A stretch of DNA of 64,000 nt from Nephrocerus scutellatus (taxonomy: Eukaryota; Arthropoda; Insecta; Diptera; Pipunculidae), in the NCBI GenBank assembly GCA_947095585.1, contig OX352763.1, positions 115,547,908 through 115,611,907 of the forward strand. The letters run 5' to 3'. The position numbers and the translations under genes are program-made. How positions within the stretch are numbered: position 1 is the first letter of the stretch; each line of letters starts with the position of its first letter. The notes under the pieces were generated by a model that searched no databases, had not been told where the DNA came from, and was given only the letters and a program-made list of their open reading frames with translations. Shown here one piece after another: positions 22,550 to 34,008 of the stretch.

Positions 22550-22740
22550 AGCTTCCTGGTGGTCTACGCCAAATTGCCAGAGTGGGCTTGGCCTGTATCG
22601 CTATTGTGTCCCATAAATCCTACCGTAAAGGTTCGGCAGCTACAATTGACCCGAGATTGCTAAAGGATTCATTGCTTCGAATTCGCGCCCGACCATCTCA
22701 ATTGAGGCACCGATGCTGTTTTTTTTTTTCGCAGCCGTAG
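22550..22740 (-). pseudogene. RTE 3' fragment, minus strand
   Basis: GGTCTACGCCAAATTGCCAG through CATAAATCCTACCGTAAAGG is the reverse complement of the RTE C-terminal region at about 10080-10150, heavily mutated. Both ends are ragged. Confidence 0.5.
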
Positions 22741-22989
22741 CAACAATGAACTTTCTTTGTCCCTATTTGTGCGCCGATCAAGACTTCGTGTCATCCCTTC
22801 GATCCGGATGAAAGCTTCCTGTAAAACTTGTGAGTTTCAACAAATGATGCGAACATCGCAAGTGAATGGATTTAGAATTTTTCTTTTCGCCATTCATCGC
22901 CGCCATCAGAGCCTCGTATCACACTTTCTTTAACGTCAAGTTAAAGAGGACGCATTTTAGTCAGAGCCTGCTTTAGATGTTTAACGGAT

Positions 22990-23330
22990 TTGATATCCGT
23001 CCGGATATGTTTTCTTGATTTAAAACATTGGTCTTGGTCAACCTACTTATTCGTGTCAATTTAATTGGCATACCGAATCCTGCTGCTATGGAGACAGTGC
23101 ACCCGTCCTTATAGAACCCCCTTCATACCAATGACTCTTAGGAACTTAATGATATTGACTGGGTTCATTATTTGTCATGCAGACTCCGAGATTATGTGGG
23201 TTTCCATGTGGTCTTCTGTCGGATCATTGCTTCGCATTCGTTTAGAGGATTCCGCAGGGTCTCTTCCGATTCTCCACAAAGCCTGCAGCTTCCATCCTAA
23301 TCTAATTTAATTTAGCATTCTACAATGTTC
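22990..23330 (-). pseudogene. R1-group LINE C-terminal zinc-finger relic
   Basis: The minus strand encodes a CRLCGESEETLR block, the start of the Cys/His motif ending many R1/I-group LINE proteins, then stop-containing remains. The closely similar phrase in other LINEs here is FCRSCMDEEKEETTLH (49590). Confidence 0.45.
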
Positions 23331-23402
23331 TGTTAGGAACCCCGTAATAATTCTTACATTAATTCTACTTAGTTCCAATATCGAGCGAGACCTCTCTGGG
23401 TC

Positions 23403-24960
23403 GTGGTAGGTAGGTAGAGTGATTGACCCCGCTGTACTTGCCAGGTCCTCAATTAGCGCTAGTGTGCGCCATTTTGATGCCAGCATGTCTTTGGGTCATA
23501 GTTCACCAGCATTTTCTTTGCTTGTCGTAGGCCTGGGAGGTTTTCCCAGCTGCGGTACGCTATGCCACATAACTAACGTTTTTGGCATTTTTTTCGAGTA
23601 CATTAACCCATATGGCTGACACTGTGACCTTAAAGATCTATTGTATCATAGGGTAAGGTCAATCTAAGAGACGAACTACCTCCCTAATGAAGGATGGTAT
23701 GTCCTTAGTGGCAGAGTTTTGTAAACTCACCAGCTTTCTCACGCTATCCTTATCTAGATTAAGGATTTCCTTATAGGAGTACGGCCTGATTAATCTTTTA
23801 CACCGTCTCAGCCCTGAAACATTTTTCTAATGTTTCAGATGAAGTTTGTGTTTCTAATTTCTAATCAGCGGAAGCCCAGTTGACACCCTAGTAGAGCTAA
23901 GTTCCCGTGAATATATTCTCGCGCCCTTAATGCAGATTTCGATGGCATAGAGTTTAGCCTTAAAAAACCGTGGGACTTATTTCCATTGGTATCGAGACTT
24001 TGTTGTTGAGTCCAAAGACACCAGCTCCGGCTCTAGATACCATCTTGGATCCATCTGTGAACCAGACCAGACCTCTAGCGTCCATTAGCCCAGCTTGGGT
24101 CAGCAGCAAGGTCCAATATTTCTACCTCAAACAACCAGCTGAAAGAGTAAACCCTCTTTCGGGAAGTGAGTCAAGTATTTTAAGGTTTCCCACATAGTTA
24201 ACTGGTTTGTACCCGTATTCTAGTTGCAGCCTAATAGCGCATCTAGCGGTCATCTTCCTAATGAAGAAGAATTGTAAAGGTGATAGCCCTATGACAGTTA
24301 CTAATGCCACCGTAGGGCAGATACGCATGACACCCGTGATTCTGATACAGGCAATTCTTTGAATCTTTTCTAAAGCTTAGTGGCCGTTGTCCGTTCAAGA
24401 ACGTTCGGCCACCAAACGATGGCCGCATACGTGAAAATGGGCCTCACCATCATTGTATACATCCAGTGTATCATTTTTGGATTTAGACGCCAAGTTCTGC
24501 CGTAAAGACGTCGGCCGACCCACATGGCCCTAGTGGAGCGTTCGATGGTGGACTTGATGTGAGAATTCCAGTTTAGCCGTTTATCAATAAGGAAAACTCC
24601 AAGGTATTTAACCTTACTGGAATAAACTATAGTAGTGCCTTTAATAGTGATAGGTTCTAGATGGACCAATCTTTTTTTTTTGTAAAAGGCACTAGAACGG
24701 TTTTGCAAGGATGGATGGATAGACCTTCCATTTAACCTTATCCGGACTGAAAATTTTACCGGATAAACTGTATACTCTACAAGCAATGCAGACCCTTTGG
24801 TCAGATGCATTCGGGTATGTGTGTAGTACACGAGAAGATGAACCTGGGAAATGAACCTGGAGTAGAGTTCTGAGTGTTTCCTCTCAGTCCGACGTGTCTG
24901 TAAAATTACTGTCAAACTTCTGTCAAACTACTGTCAAATTACTGTCAAGCCTTTTTAAGT
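23403..24960 (-). pseudogene. R1/LOA-group LINE with RNase H, minus strand
   Basis: From high to low coordinate on the minus strand: the RT thumb region with KVKYLGVFLIDKRLNWNSH and MVRPIFTYAAIVWW (24370-24780); a TDGSKMVSRAGAGVFGL block carrying the first RNase H Asp (about 24000-24060); decayed RNase H remains; and a 3' tail seen on the plus strand as GGTAGGTAGGTAG at 23405. The copy is 5'-truncated and frameshifted. 10888-11400 is another 3' end of this family. Confidence 0.7.
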
Positions 24961-25323
24961 AAACCTACACGATTTGTCTGATCTTTTACGAGTGTCTTAT
25001 GGATTCGTGCCGCTACTGGCATGTCGGCAATACTTCCGCAGCACTTCCTCCATGTGTCACTTTCAGATCGTCTTAATTCTTCGGCATTAATAAAAATTCC
25101 TCACGATTGAAATGACAATCCTCGATCGAACTTTTTTAGTTCAATAATTAATTGTTTTATTTATTTATTTACTAAATGACAAATAGATTTATTATTGCTA
25201 ATAATTGCACAGCATGTATGTATTTATAATAAAAAAAAACGGCGCGTAACAATTGTAATGAATTACATTCCTCGATAAACTGAGCTGAACTGAGTCATTT
25301 TACGGAGACCATTAAATGCAACT
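24961..25323. other. 3' flank of the MavL-like gene
   Basis: AT-rich. It should hold the 3' UTR of the gene ending at 25324; TTTATT at several points here would give AATAAA on the minus strand. No other feature. Confidence 0.4.
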
Positions 25324-28300
25324 TCAATTCAAAATCTTTTTGGCGTAGTCACTTATATGTAAAATGCCGTATTCTTGTGACGCAATGTGTAAATTCTCGC
25401 CGGACACCATTTCCGTATTGATATGCGGATTGTGAATTTCAGTTATGAAGGTACTGCAAGCAGTTGACGAATCACCAGTAGATTTAAGCATTTTCTGCAA
25501 CGACAAAAGGAAAATCGTTATATTTTCTTGGATTAGAGATTGGAAAAGACCCTCTGTTACCATCCAATACTCGTTCCCTGGCAGTGCATTGCCGTCCCAT
25601 GCATACGACACAATCAAGAGGATTTTTTCACTGTCATACTCAGGCGGCTTCTGTAAAGACAATTCCTGCATAAGAATGTTAGCAACAATCTACTAACTGA
25701 ATGGCTTTTCCTTAAGGCGTCTAACCATCTAAACATACTCACCAATTTATCTGCCGGATTCCTCTTGGACAAAAACGTTCGTATACCGCCGTTGGGATGC
25801 AGTTCCGATTCGTATATTCCGCCATTTTTCAAATCACCCCACTCTGTCATGTGGAACCAGGAGAAGTGAACGTACGACACGTGATTTAGTTGTGGCAGTA
25901 AGACTTTCAGCCGTTGCCCAAATGTCTCCAGAAAGATTTTCTCCTGCTGTTCAGCCGCTTTCCATACTCCCAGTCCGATACCGACAACATGTATGAATGC
26001 CTGCTTTCCCGCTGCAGCCGCTCTGGCCTCACTGTCCAGCAATAGGGTATCAAATGAAATTGTGTAACGCTTTTTCATAATTAAATTGTCAAAGATATCG
26101 TTCTTATTGCTGGAATTGCCAAAACGTACGCCATCTTTGGCAACTTTTTCGAACAGGAAGTCCTGCTCCTCGTAGAACTCTTTCCACATTCGGCGATAAT
26201 CGGTGACTCGCGTCATCGTTTCCGGCAGATCTTTCTGTCCGTATCCGTTTTCGGGAGTATTTTGTGTCTTCGATATGACAATGTCCTGGAATTCCATAAG
26301 GTCACGTCTTGAGAGTCTTGCACCAATTATTCCGATCACAACGCCGTCACGTTCGATTTTCGTCTTATCCTTTTCAACTGAGCCCATATTAGCGCGATTG
26401 CCATCATTGATAAACTCCGAATGGGATGACACAGATAGCATTGCAGAAAGCTTAAATAACAAAGAGTGTAACCTTTCCATTGTGTCAAATACTAATGGGG
26501 GGTGTTTTCTCAAAAAGGGAAAATCATAGTCTCTCTTTCGGTCTTTCTAATATCTGTAGTGTTGTCCAGGCTGAGATTATGGCAATTAATGAAGTGCTAT
26601 CATGTCTGAAGAGTAATGTAATATCCGCCAAGGATAACCGCATCTTCTCGGATCAGTCTTACGTCAGTCGTTACGAAATCTATTTTGGCCCTAAGCTGCT
26701 GATTATCTCTCAAGAAAATTGCGGAGCAGTTAACATTAACCAGTGTTGGGTGCCAGAGCATAGAGACATTTCGGAAAATTGTAAGACTGATAAACTCGCC
26801 TAAAATGAAACTACACTGCTCATTTTACCTGAAAATGGTTATTTAGGCATACCAATCGATAAATACCGAGAAAACTACCCATAGGTGGTCAAACGAAGAA
26901 AATTGTCTATTGACAAAGAAGATCTGGCACTAGCTGCATCCAAAATGCTATAAGTGTTTGATTGCACATCGGTGCTATAATAAGTGTCTTCAATGGACAC
27001 TGTCTCATAGGCAAGCATGCAGCAAAGCTTGGCGTCTTCTTGAACTACTTCTGTAGAAGCTGTATGGACAAGAAGGAGGAGGAGGAGACCATTTTCCACA
27101 TAAGCTCCGTCTGGGAACGTTCTTTTACAGTGACCTTAACGATCTAACATTAGAATTCTCTTGCGCTTTACACGAAGCTCCAAATGGTTCAAAGAGTAGG
27201 CCGGAAAATCTTCTCAATCCAATACAATGGACCATTACTAGTCTAAAGAGACAACTATACTGGGCTTATGCAGTTGGCTTTTTCTCACGACAAAACCGAA
27301 CGAAAAGCTTAGCTAATTTCCCACATTCTTTAATTTACCCAAAATGAACTTTAGCAACTACTGCACTTGCATTTCACACAATTTCTCTCAGTGGTCAAAT
27401 TTCCGCACAGAATTCCTCATTTCAATCACACCTTGCTTAATCCCACCTAAGTTAACGAACATTTGACGAAACCGACCAAAAGCACATTATGGACACAACA
27501 CACGAATTGCATATAATGAGTCGTTCACATCACCTATCAATTAATCCAACTTAAGGCCCTCAAGTGTGTCGGCGGCTTTCCACCGACTGCCACTTTAACC
27601 TAAGCTAACCTAACTTGGCATAGACAAATATTAAATTGGAATTTTTTTATATTTATAATCATAATAATTACAAAATATTTATTATCTTTAATTCAATGCA
27701 ACAATTACGGATAAGTATTAAAAAACTCAACAATGCTAACTTGCTAGTAAGTGTCCAATTGAGTATCAATGTTAAATGTCAAAGTAGGATGTCAGCCGTT
27801 TACACAAAGAACTCGATAGGCTCGTTATTGCTCGCATATAAAGGGTGTTTCATCAGGTGCGCTTCAACTTTTCTCCGATAGGGACGGCGTACGACGCCAT
27901 ATTTTTTATTGTTCTTTTGTCATTTGGAAACTCCATTAGTACACATTTCATCATGGAACGCTACACATGTGAACAGCGATTGCAAATCGTGCAAATTTTT
28001 TATCAAAATAATCGTTCTGTTGCCGCAGATGCAATGCAGATTTTCACCGAAAAATCATCTTCAGCGATGAGGCTCACTTTTGGCTAGAAGGATTTGTCAA
28101 CAAGCAAAATATGCGTTACTGGGCAGAAAGCAACCCACACGTGGTTCATGAGGCACCGTTGCATCCCGAAAAAGTCACTGTCTGGTGCCGATTACATGCC
28201 GGCGGCGTCATTGGGCCATATTTTTTCATCGACGATAACGATCGGCACGTTACTGTTAATGGAAATCGGTACCGCGATATGATAAACGATTTTTTTTGGC

Positions 28301-31300
28301 CGCAATTGAATGGAATGGACTTGGACGACATGTGGTTTCAGCAGGACGCAGGAAGTCATTGGTCTATGCCAATAAGCCGGCGACGTTGCAAGAGCTCAGA
28401 GCCAATATTGAACGTGAAATTGCTGGAATTTCGGCCGATTTATGCGAAAGAGTGGTCGAAAATTGGGTTCAAAGATTGGACTTCGTAAAACGTGCACAAG
28501 GTGGTCATGCAAAAGAAATCGAGTTTCATACTTAAATGTATCATATGTATATGTTCAAATTCGTTAATAAAAAACAAAGTTAGTTCAAAAGTCGAACAGT
28601 TTGTGTTTTGTTCAAAAAAAAAGTTGAAGTGCTCTTATTGAAAAACCCGTTATAACAGGGGGGGGGGGGGTCAGTTCTGGTTCTGTGAAAGAGTTAATAG
28701 AATAAATTGTTTTCACATTCGCTGTCACACATTGCTTTAATTTTTTCGATTTGCATGGTACTTAAAAAGCCATTCTCGTTCAATAAGTGAAACTGCCGTG
28801 GTGATTAAATTGTCGTCCCTTGCTGTCATTTATACAAATTGTGAATGTCAAAGCAAACATAATTATTTAAATTTATAAGCGTGGGCTTCGTCCGCTGAAA
28901 CAAATCTACAAAAACTGAAAGTCTCTGAAATAGGTGGCCAGGAATCAAAAACAGATGAGTGCGAAACGAATATGTATAATGGAATGTCAATGTACAACTA
29001 ACAATATGTACTATGCATCATTGTTTTTATTTTGTATATAAAATATATGAATACTACAAGGGCGCCGGATTTAAATTTGCTGTCATTTTGTTAATACGAG
29101 TTATACGGTGATTTTTTTTTTGACATTTGTCACGTACTGACAACGCGATTTAAGAATATGGAGAATGTTTGCTTAATTCAAAAATAAATTTGTTTTTTCT
29201 TTAAAATTTATATACAAAAATTTGAATTTGAATACAAGAGAATCCGGCGCTCTTGTTGGGACACCCTTTATTATGCCGCTAATGAAGTTTTACTTCTACC
29301 ACTTGACTGGATGGAATGATGGGATATTCTAAGGTTAACTCACCTTAATTTCGTCATAGCTAAGGACGTTTTGTAGGATCAAAGGCAGTTTCTGCTCTTC
29401 AGTTCCAATGGGCACAAAACCACTGATGCCACTTTCACGCGTTACCAAAAGGAATTTATCATTTCTGCCAAAGAAACTTACACAACGTTTTGTCAACAAA
29501 CGTTGGACAAAGTCGGTCAATGAAAGTTTTGGATAGACTTCCAACTCGATTTTGTTGCCTAGGGAGAAAGAAAATTGAAGGTGTCCTTCCAAATTATTAC
29601 TAAAGAAAACTTTTTATTTATTATTTAGCCGTATAGGGTTTCAAGAATTCAATCGACAATGGCTAGCGGAAGCTCTATACGCGGTGTAAAGAAAGCCGCC
29701 ATAAAACACCTCCGGCTTTTGGATGCAAAGCTTTTGTATGCTGTGTGCTGTGTCGATTGAATTCTTATAGCTCTTTCGATTAGCAGGATAGAATTAAATT
29801 TATCTCTCGTAGTTCTGATTTGACGTTCTATTTACTAACTGTACCCGAGGTACGGTTTGATTTTGCGTTTTATTTGCATAGTTTTCTAACTTTGATATCG
29901 ACGGATGGTAAGGTTTCGTTTACTCAGTAACATGACGCGGAGAGAAAAAGCAGAATAATTTCTCATGTCGTTTTTTTTTTTCACTGCGCTCGAGCTCGGA
30001 TTTTTATTGGGAAAATCGAACACTAAAAGCGAGAATCTTTTGTTTACAAAAGTATATACAAATGAAATATATTTATTTTTCCAAGAAAAATGGATAAATA
30101 CGGAAAAGTCAGTGCTTTCAGTGAACTGAAAAAGAATGGCGTATACTTAGTTTCCATGGCCGAGTTAGGCCAAGGTTAACTAGGGTTTATAAGCATGAAA
30201 ACGCAAATTCCAGTTAGTTTCGTTAAACCCAAATTAACTCCACGAAACTAGAGCGGTTGAGTTAGATTTTGCTGACATTCAGCAGACAAAAACAACAGCA
30301 ACTTAGCTGTGAAATAAACTCTACTCAGTTCATGGAAACGCTACTTGTTAGCGCCGCCATGTTATTAACTCGACGAAAACCAAACTCGATTCAAACTCGG
30401 TCCTTGGAAACGTAGTAATATTGCGCCAAGTTCCAAACAAAATGTCATCAGTTGTTGGTGTAAGTAAAAAGAGGGGTAAATCTTACAAAATATCAAGATC
30501 TTTTAGAGGGGAATTCCGATCTACCGTAGATTGTTTTTTCTTTTATAGAAAAAACGAACAACTTGGCAGCCAAAAAATTAATCTGCACCAGATTATTAAT
30601 GAAAAAAAAAACGACATCAGTTTGTTGTTTTTGTCAAATTAGGTTTGGGTTTAGCGTTTTATTTGCAAAGCATTAACTACGAAATACACGAAAAACCATG
30701 ACACTTTGACCACTTACCCGTGGTTATTGTACCTGGTTTGGTTTGAGCGAATCGAAAGAGGCATTAAAAACTCCAATAGCCATAATATATGCATGCCTCA
30801 GTAACACAAAACTGAAAAGCGTTTGTAAGCTTTTACATTAGAAACTCAGCTGTCATTCGAACTATTGGGTGTTTTCGTAAATTGATTTAGAGCTTTCGGA
30901 GCGAGCAGATCTTGAGAATTTTCACGCACAAAATAATTTTGTTTGTTGACGTTTTTTCACAGCTGTTGAGCTGTCATGCAAAGCAAATGTTCAGCACTTA
31001 TGAACTAGAGCTTCCGTTTGGAGTCACGTTACGTAACATTACGTTTTTTCTTTACGATTGCCAAACGAAACGTTAAAGCTGAAGCTATATTGTGTTAGGA
31101 AGCATGGAAATCGTATGGCTGAATTCGTAAACGTCAGGCGAAGACGAAGCTGAAGCGTGTTTGTGTTTCACGCATTATTCATAACAGAAAAGGAATGAGT
31201 GAATGAAATTATGATCATGTGACAACGGAATAAACGGAAAAGGAAAATTATTTTTAAAAACAACTAAATAAGTAACAAAATGTACTTTGACTAAATATTC

Positions 31301-31927
31301 TTTTCTTTCTACCTTTCGAGGTAGTAGTAGTACGAAAAAAAAGAATATAAATAAAAAATAAATAAAAGAAAATTAAAAAAGGAATATAATGAATAAAAGT
31401 ACATTTTTGTCAGTTATGGAACCGTCTGGAATATTTGGAATGGATAAAAGAAAACACTGTCTAAACAGCTTTTTTGGCAGATCTGTGAGCGCTTTGAACT
31501 AATTAATGAAAACGCCACATTGTTGTTATATACTTGCCATATTGACATTTGTGCTCCAGAAATGCCAAATACAATGCCAAAACTCGTTCGTGAATAACCG
31601 GATATGCTGATGCAACTTGTTGTTGTATCAGTGAATGACGTTCTTTTGGCTGACTGTAAATGCGACAAGTGTTCGTACCGAACTAAAAAGAAACAAACAA
31701 CACATAAATACTCATGAATAGTAAACAAGAGACACCAATAACTGATAACCTACCTCAACCGGAAAATTCGATGACGTCCGCATGATAACCTTCAAGTCAA
31801 TTTTACTTCCATCGGGCTTTTGAAGTTTTTCACAATTTCGCAACAATTTCCTTCCAAAGTCGGAAAGTTTTAGTGCAGCTCCGGCTTTTGGCCAGATTTT
31901 TTCAAATTCTGGACCGAATATTGACAT
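25324..31927 (-). CDS. MavL-like (DUF4804) protein, multi-exon
   Basis: Minus-strand exons: 31927-31754 (start ATG, donor GAG|GTAGGT), 31682-31534, 29558-29344, 26450-25743 and 25665-25324 (stop TGA), all with good splice sites. Phases agree between exons 1-2, 3-4 and 4-5. Exon 2 ends in phase 2 while the third needs phase 1, so at least one exon is probably unseen between 29559 and 31533. At least 520 residues are encoded. From memory the sequence fits the DUF4804/MavL-like family: the fourth exon has HVVGIGLGVWK and a SYVHFSWFHMTEWGD block, and the last has SYAWDGNALPGNEYW and TACSTFITEIHNP. Bacterial MavL is reported to be a macrodomain-type ADP-ribosyl hydrolase. A similar activity here is inference. 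There is no signal peptide, so it is probably cytosolic. Introns carry a LINE, a mariner and MITEs. Confidence 0.7.
26496..27618 (+). pseudogene. LINE RNase H/zinc-finger 3' half
   Basis: A 5'-truncated LINE in the MavL-like gene intron. RNase H part: QAEIMAINEVLSCLKSNVIS (second acidic residue), FSDQ, and WVPEHRDISENCKTDKLA near the end, where related copies have WVPGHRDI. Then HCLIGKHAAKLGV and FCRSCMDKKEEEETIFH, a Cys/His finger. The 3' end is a CCTAA-like run near 27600. The nearest relative is at 48480-49862. The truncation point lies about 45 bp upstream of a host splice acceptor. Confidence 0.75.
27841..28650 (+). mobile_element. Mariner-like element, internally deleted
   Basis: Terminal inverted repeats begin AAGGGTGTTTCATCAGGTGC at 27841 and, reversed, ACGGGTTTTTCAATAAGAGC at 28650. 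Both continue into GC(G/A)CTTCAACTTTT and are flanked by TA. The transposase starts MERYTCEQRLQIVQIFYQNN, then jumps from the N-terminal helix-turn-helix straight to IIFSDEAHFWLEGF (first catalytic Asp, after a frame change). It continues through VTVWCRLHAGGVIGPYFF and DMWFQQDAG (second Asp), and skips again to VYANKPATLQELRANIEREI. The third acidic residue is lost, so it cannot encode active transposase. It lies in an intron of the MavL-like gene. Confidence 0.85.
28651..29055. other. Intron sequence with a G-run
   Basis: A run of about 11-13 G lies at 28658-28670, directly after the mariner end. The rest is AT-rich intron of the MavL-like gene with no recognised feature. Confidence 0.5.
29056..29256. 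mobile_element. 201-bp MITE
   Basis: Ends ACAAGGGCGCCGGATT and AATCCGGCGCTCTTGT form a 16-bp inverted repeat with one mismatch. There is no coding content. It lies in the MavL-like gene intron. The sequence just outside (GGGACACCCTTTAT) resembles a mariner-type terminus. Confidence 0.65.
29643..29766. mobile_element. 124-bp inverted-repeat element
   Basis: AAGAATTCAATCGACA at 29643-29658 and its exact reverse complement at 29751-29766 bracket 92 bp of GC-richer sequence. It may be a small MITE or a hairpin-forming segment in the intron. Confidence 0.55.
30144..30417. mobile_element. MITE-like element, imperfect terminal repeats
   Basis: TACTTAGTTTCCATGGCCGA on the left pairs with TTGGAAACGTAGTA and ACTCGGTCC on the right over about 22 bp with a few mismatches. 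The interior is non-coding. The sequence lies in the MavL-like gene intron. Confidence 0.45.
30418..31533. other. Intron sequence, possible home of unseen exon
   Basis: No exon, element end or RNA could be supported. The phase gap in the MavL-like gene predicts an exon of length 2 modulo 3 somewhere between 29559 and 31533. Nothing convincing was found by eye. Confidence 0.35.
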
Positions 31928-32530
31928 TTCTTTTATGTCTATAGTTCCTTTTAATTTTTATGACCAATTCCTTATTTTAACCAAAAATATATGTTGATAT
32001 AAAGTAATATCTCGACCGGCAGTTCCGTATTCCGTTGGCTTGCTTGCTTCTCAGTCCTCAGTAACTAGTCGCAGTACTTTAGAATGTTGTTTATTTTCAT
32101 TTTTATTTGTTTACAAGTCACACAAAAGCTAAGTTGTTGGAAAGCAGTGAAGTGCGTGATGAATGCATGATACGAGTAGTTTATCTCTTATTTATTTGTA
32201 TTATAACAGCTTTCAAAGTTTATAATATAACTTGTCAATGCTGCTTTTTTATAAATAAGCTCTACAGTGAAGCCTAAAATAGATATACAGTAGGAATTTC
32301 TTTCATTTGTTACGAAACAACCTCCTATTGCACACCAGACCAAAATACAAAATTTTCAAAAAAAAAAAACATGAAAGTAAGGGTTTTCAAGTGATTCAAT
32401 TTTCGGATATTCTGTTAATTAATGCAACATCCTATTAATGTTCATCACCCTTTATTTGTAGGGTAGTTAGTTTATACAGTCCACAGAAACATAATATCAA
32501 AACCGAGCGATAAGTTGAATTTTTCAAAAC
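31928..32530. other. 5' flank of the MavL-like gene
   Basis: It should contain the minus-strand promoter and 5' UTR of the MavL-like gene. AT-rich with no clear TATA or initiator pair. No repeat was recognised until the SINE at 32535. Confidence 0.35.
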
Positions 32531-32534
32531 TATA

Positions 32535-32775
32535 GGAGAGCGCCGTGGCTCAGTGGATAAGGGCATGGCTTCTGAGCAGGAGGTTCGTGGTTCGAATCCC
32601 AGTAACACCAAAAGTATTTTTCACGGTGTCCCACCACTCGCGAAAGTCTGACAAACGTCCGAGAGTTATAATTTCTTCTCAATTCGCCGTTCGGGTCCGC
32701 CTTTAAATTGTAGGTCCCCTCCATTTGTGTAGAAAAATATACATGCTCAACACAAATGGTTGCGAGAAGCTATTC
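32535..32775 (+). mobile_element. tRNA-derived SINE, copy 3
   Basis: The best-preserved head of the family: A box TGGCTCAGTGGATAAG at 32546 and a perfect B box GGTTCGAATCC at 32589, then AACACCAAAAGTATTTTTCAC and GCGAGAAGCT at about 32763. It lacks the terminal CTTGGATCG...CGCGCC part of the other copies. It is not a tRNA gene: no acceptor-stem pairing is visible and the repeat tail follows directly. Confidence 0.8.
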
Positions 32776-32934
32776 AAGAATACAATAAATGTGAAACTAT
32801 ATCAACAGGCAAGCCAAACTACTGGGCTACAAAGAAAATACCTGATTTGATAGACTTTTACAAAATAAGAAATATCTCTAGTAACTAAACATGCAATGAG
32901 AAGACATCTTGGAGTTAAATTCAGATTATTCCCC

Positions 32935-33565
32935 GATTATATCAACGCTGAGTGAAAAGCGATCAGCCATCAGCAGAATAGGGGGAATAACACAAAATGC
33001 ATCAGAATTGCAAGTGGCCGTAACTATCTCTGACTAGTGGATGTGCGATCAAACCTCTACGTGGTGGCCCGCCGGTAATTTTCCTTAAATACAGGAAAAG
33101 CTGAATGATCGGGCTAGTCCCTTTAAAGTAAGGTTGGCGCGAGGCCAATAAACTCGCCCGTAAGAAAAACTTCGGATACACTGATGAACGACGACGACCA
33201 CGGTAACGAAAACGGCTAAACGACTTAAGAATTTTCCAATGGAACGTACGCTCACTGTATAGAGCTCGAGATGCACAGCAGCTGACTGATACCCCGTCCA
33301 TATATCCATATAAAAGCAATCCAGGAGATGCGGTGGACGGGGAATGGTGTCTTACAAAAATCAGAATGTGACCGATATTACAGCTGTCATGCAAGTCATC
33401 ATGTGCTCGGGATGGAGTTTCTAGTCAGGAAAAGAATGAAACCCACCGTTATCGGCTATGCGCCCTTCGCGTGCGGGGCAGATGTAAAAACATGAGCCTC
33501 ATAAACGTTCACACACCTACACAAGATTCCCCAGATGATGAAAAAGAGGAGATATGAAAGCCAAA
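32935..33565 (+). pseudogene. RTE-type LINE relic, 5' region and endonuclease
   Basis: The 5' UTR-like segment (GATCAGCCATCAGCAGAATA) matches 53345 onward. It is followed by a broken endonuclease: FQWNVRSLYRARDAQQ-like, [13 protein letters not shown], then a HTPTQDSPDDE-like block. It ends abruptly at about 33565 before the RT. Confidence 0.7.
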
Positions 33566-33635
33566 ATAGGTATGGAGCCATTATTTTGTGTAGTGGTGTA
33601 CATTGCAGTACATTGTGTAATGGTGCATAGTTCTC

Positions 33636-34008
33636 TTACATGCGCCTCGTGTAAAAGAACATCCGACACAGCACAAAGAAGCCACTGTAAATGCTTTTCG
33701 CAACAGTTGTACTACTTGTTATATTAAGGCTGTTTTCGAAACGAAGACTTATTTGTGGAACCTGACTTATTCAAATAAGTCATATCGCGGTTTCCAAAAT
33801 TACAAAGATGTGTGACAGAGAAGCAATTATTATTTAGATTTTGTTGTCAAAAAAAGTATATGAAATCGATTCGAACGATTTAATTGACGACAAATAAGTC
33901 AATAATTCTTCGTTTCGAAAACAGCCTTAGTTCCACATGCGCCTAGTGTAAATGAGCATCCGACACAGCATAAAGAAGTCACTGTAAATGCTTTTCATAC
34001 CAGATGTA
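33636..34008 (+). repeat. About 80-bp direct repeats around a MITE
   Basis: The segment ATGCGCCT(C/A)GTGTAAA through CACTGTAAATGCTTTTC occurs at 33639-33708 and 33937-34000, flanking the element at 33725-33929. The duplication is far longer than a target site, so the MITE probably inserted between two existing tandem copies. Confidence 0.6.
33725..33929. mobile_element. 205-bp MITE
   Basis: Perfect terminal inverted repeats starting TAAGGCTGTTTTCGAAACGA (33725) and its reverse complement (ending 33929). The interior is non-coding, with further inverted CTTATTTG stretches. The flanking TA or TTA is compatible with a mariner or PIF/Harbinger target, and I cannot decide which. Confidence 0.8.

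Noticed and set aside
32535..32620. tRNA gene suggested by perfect A and B boxes
   Set aside because: No acceptor-stem pairing is visible, and the sequence continues into a repeat tail shared with the copies at 5335 and 10251. It is a SINE head.
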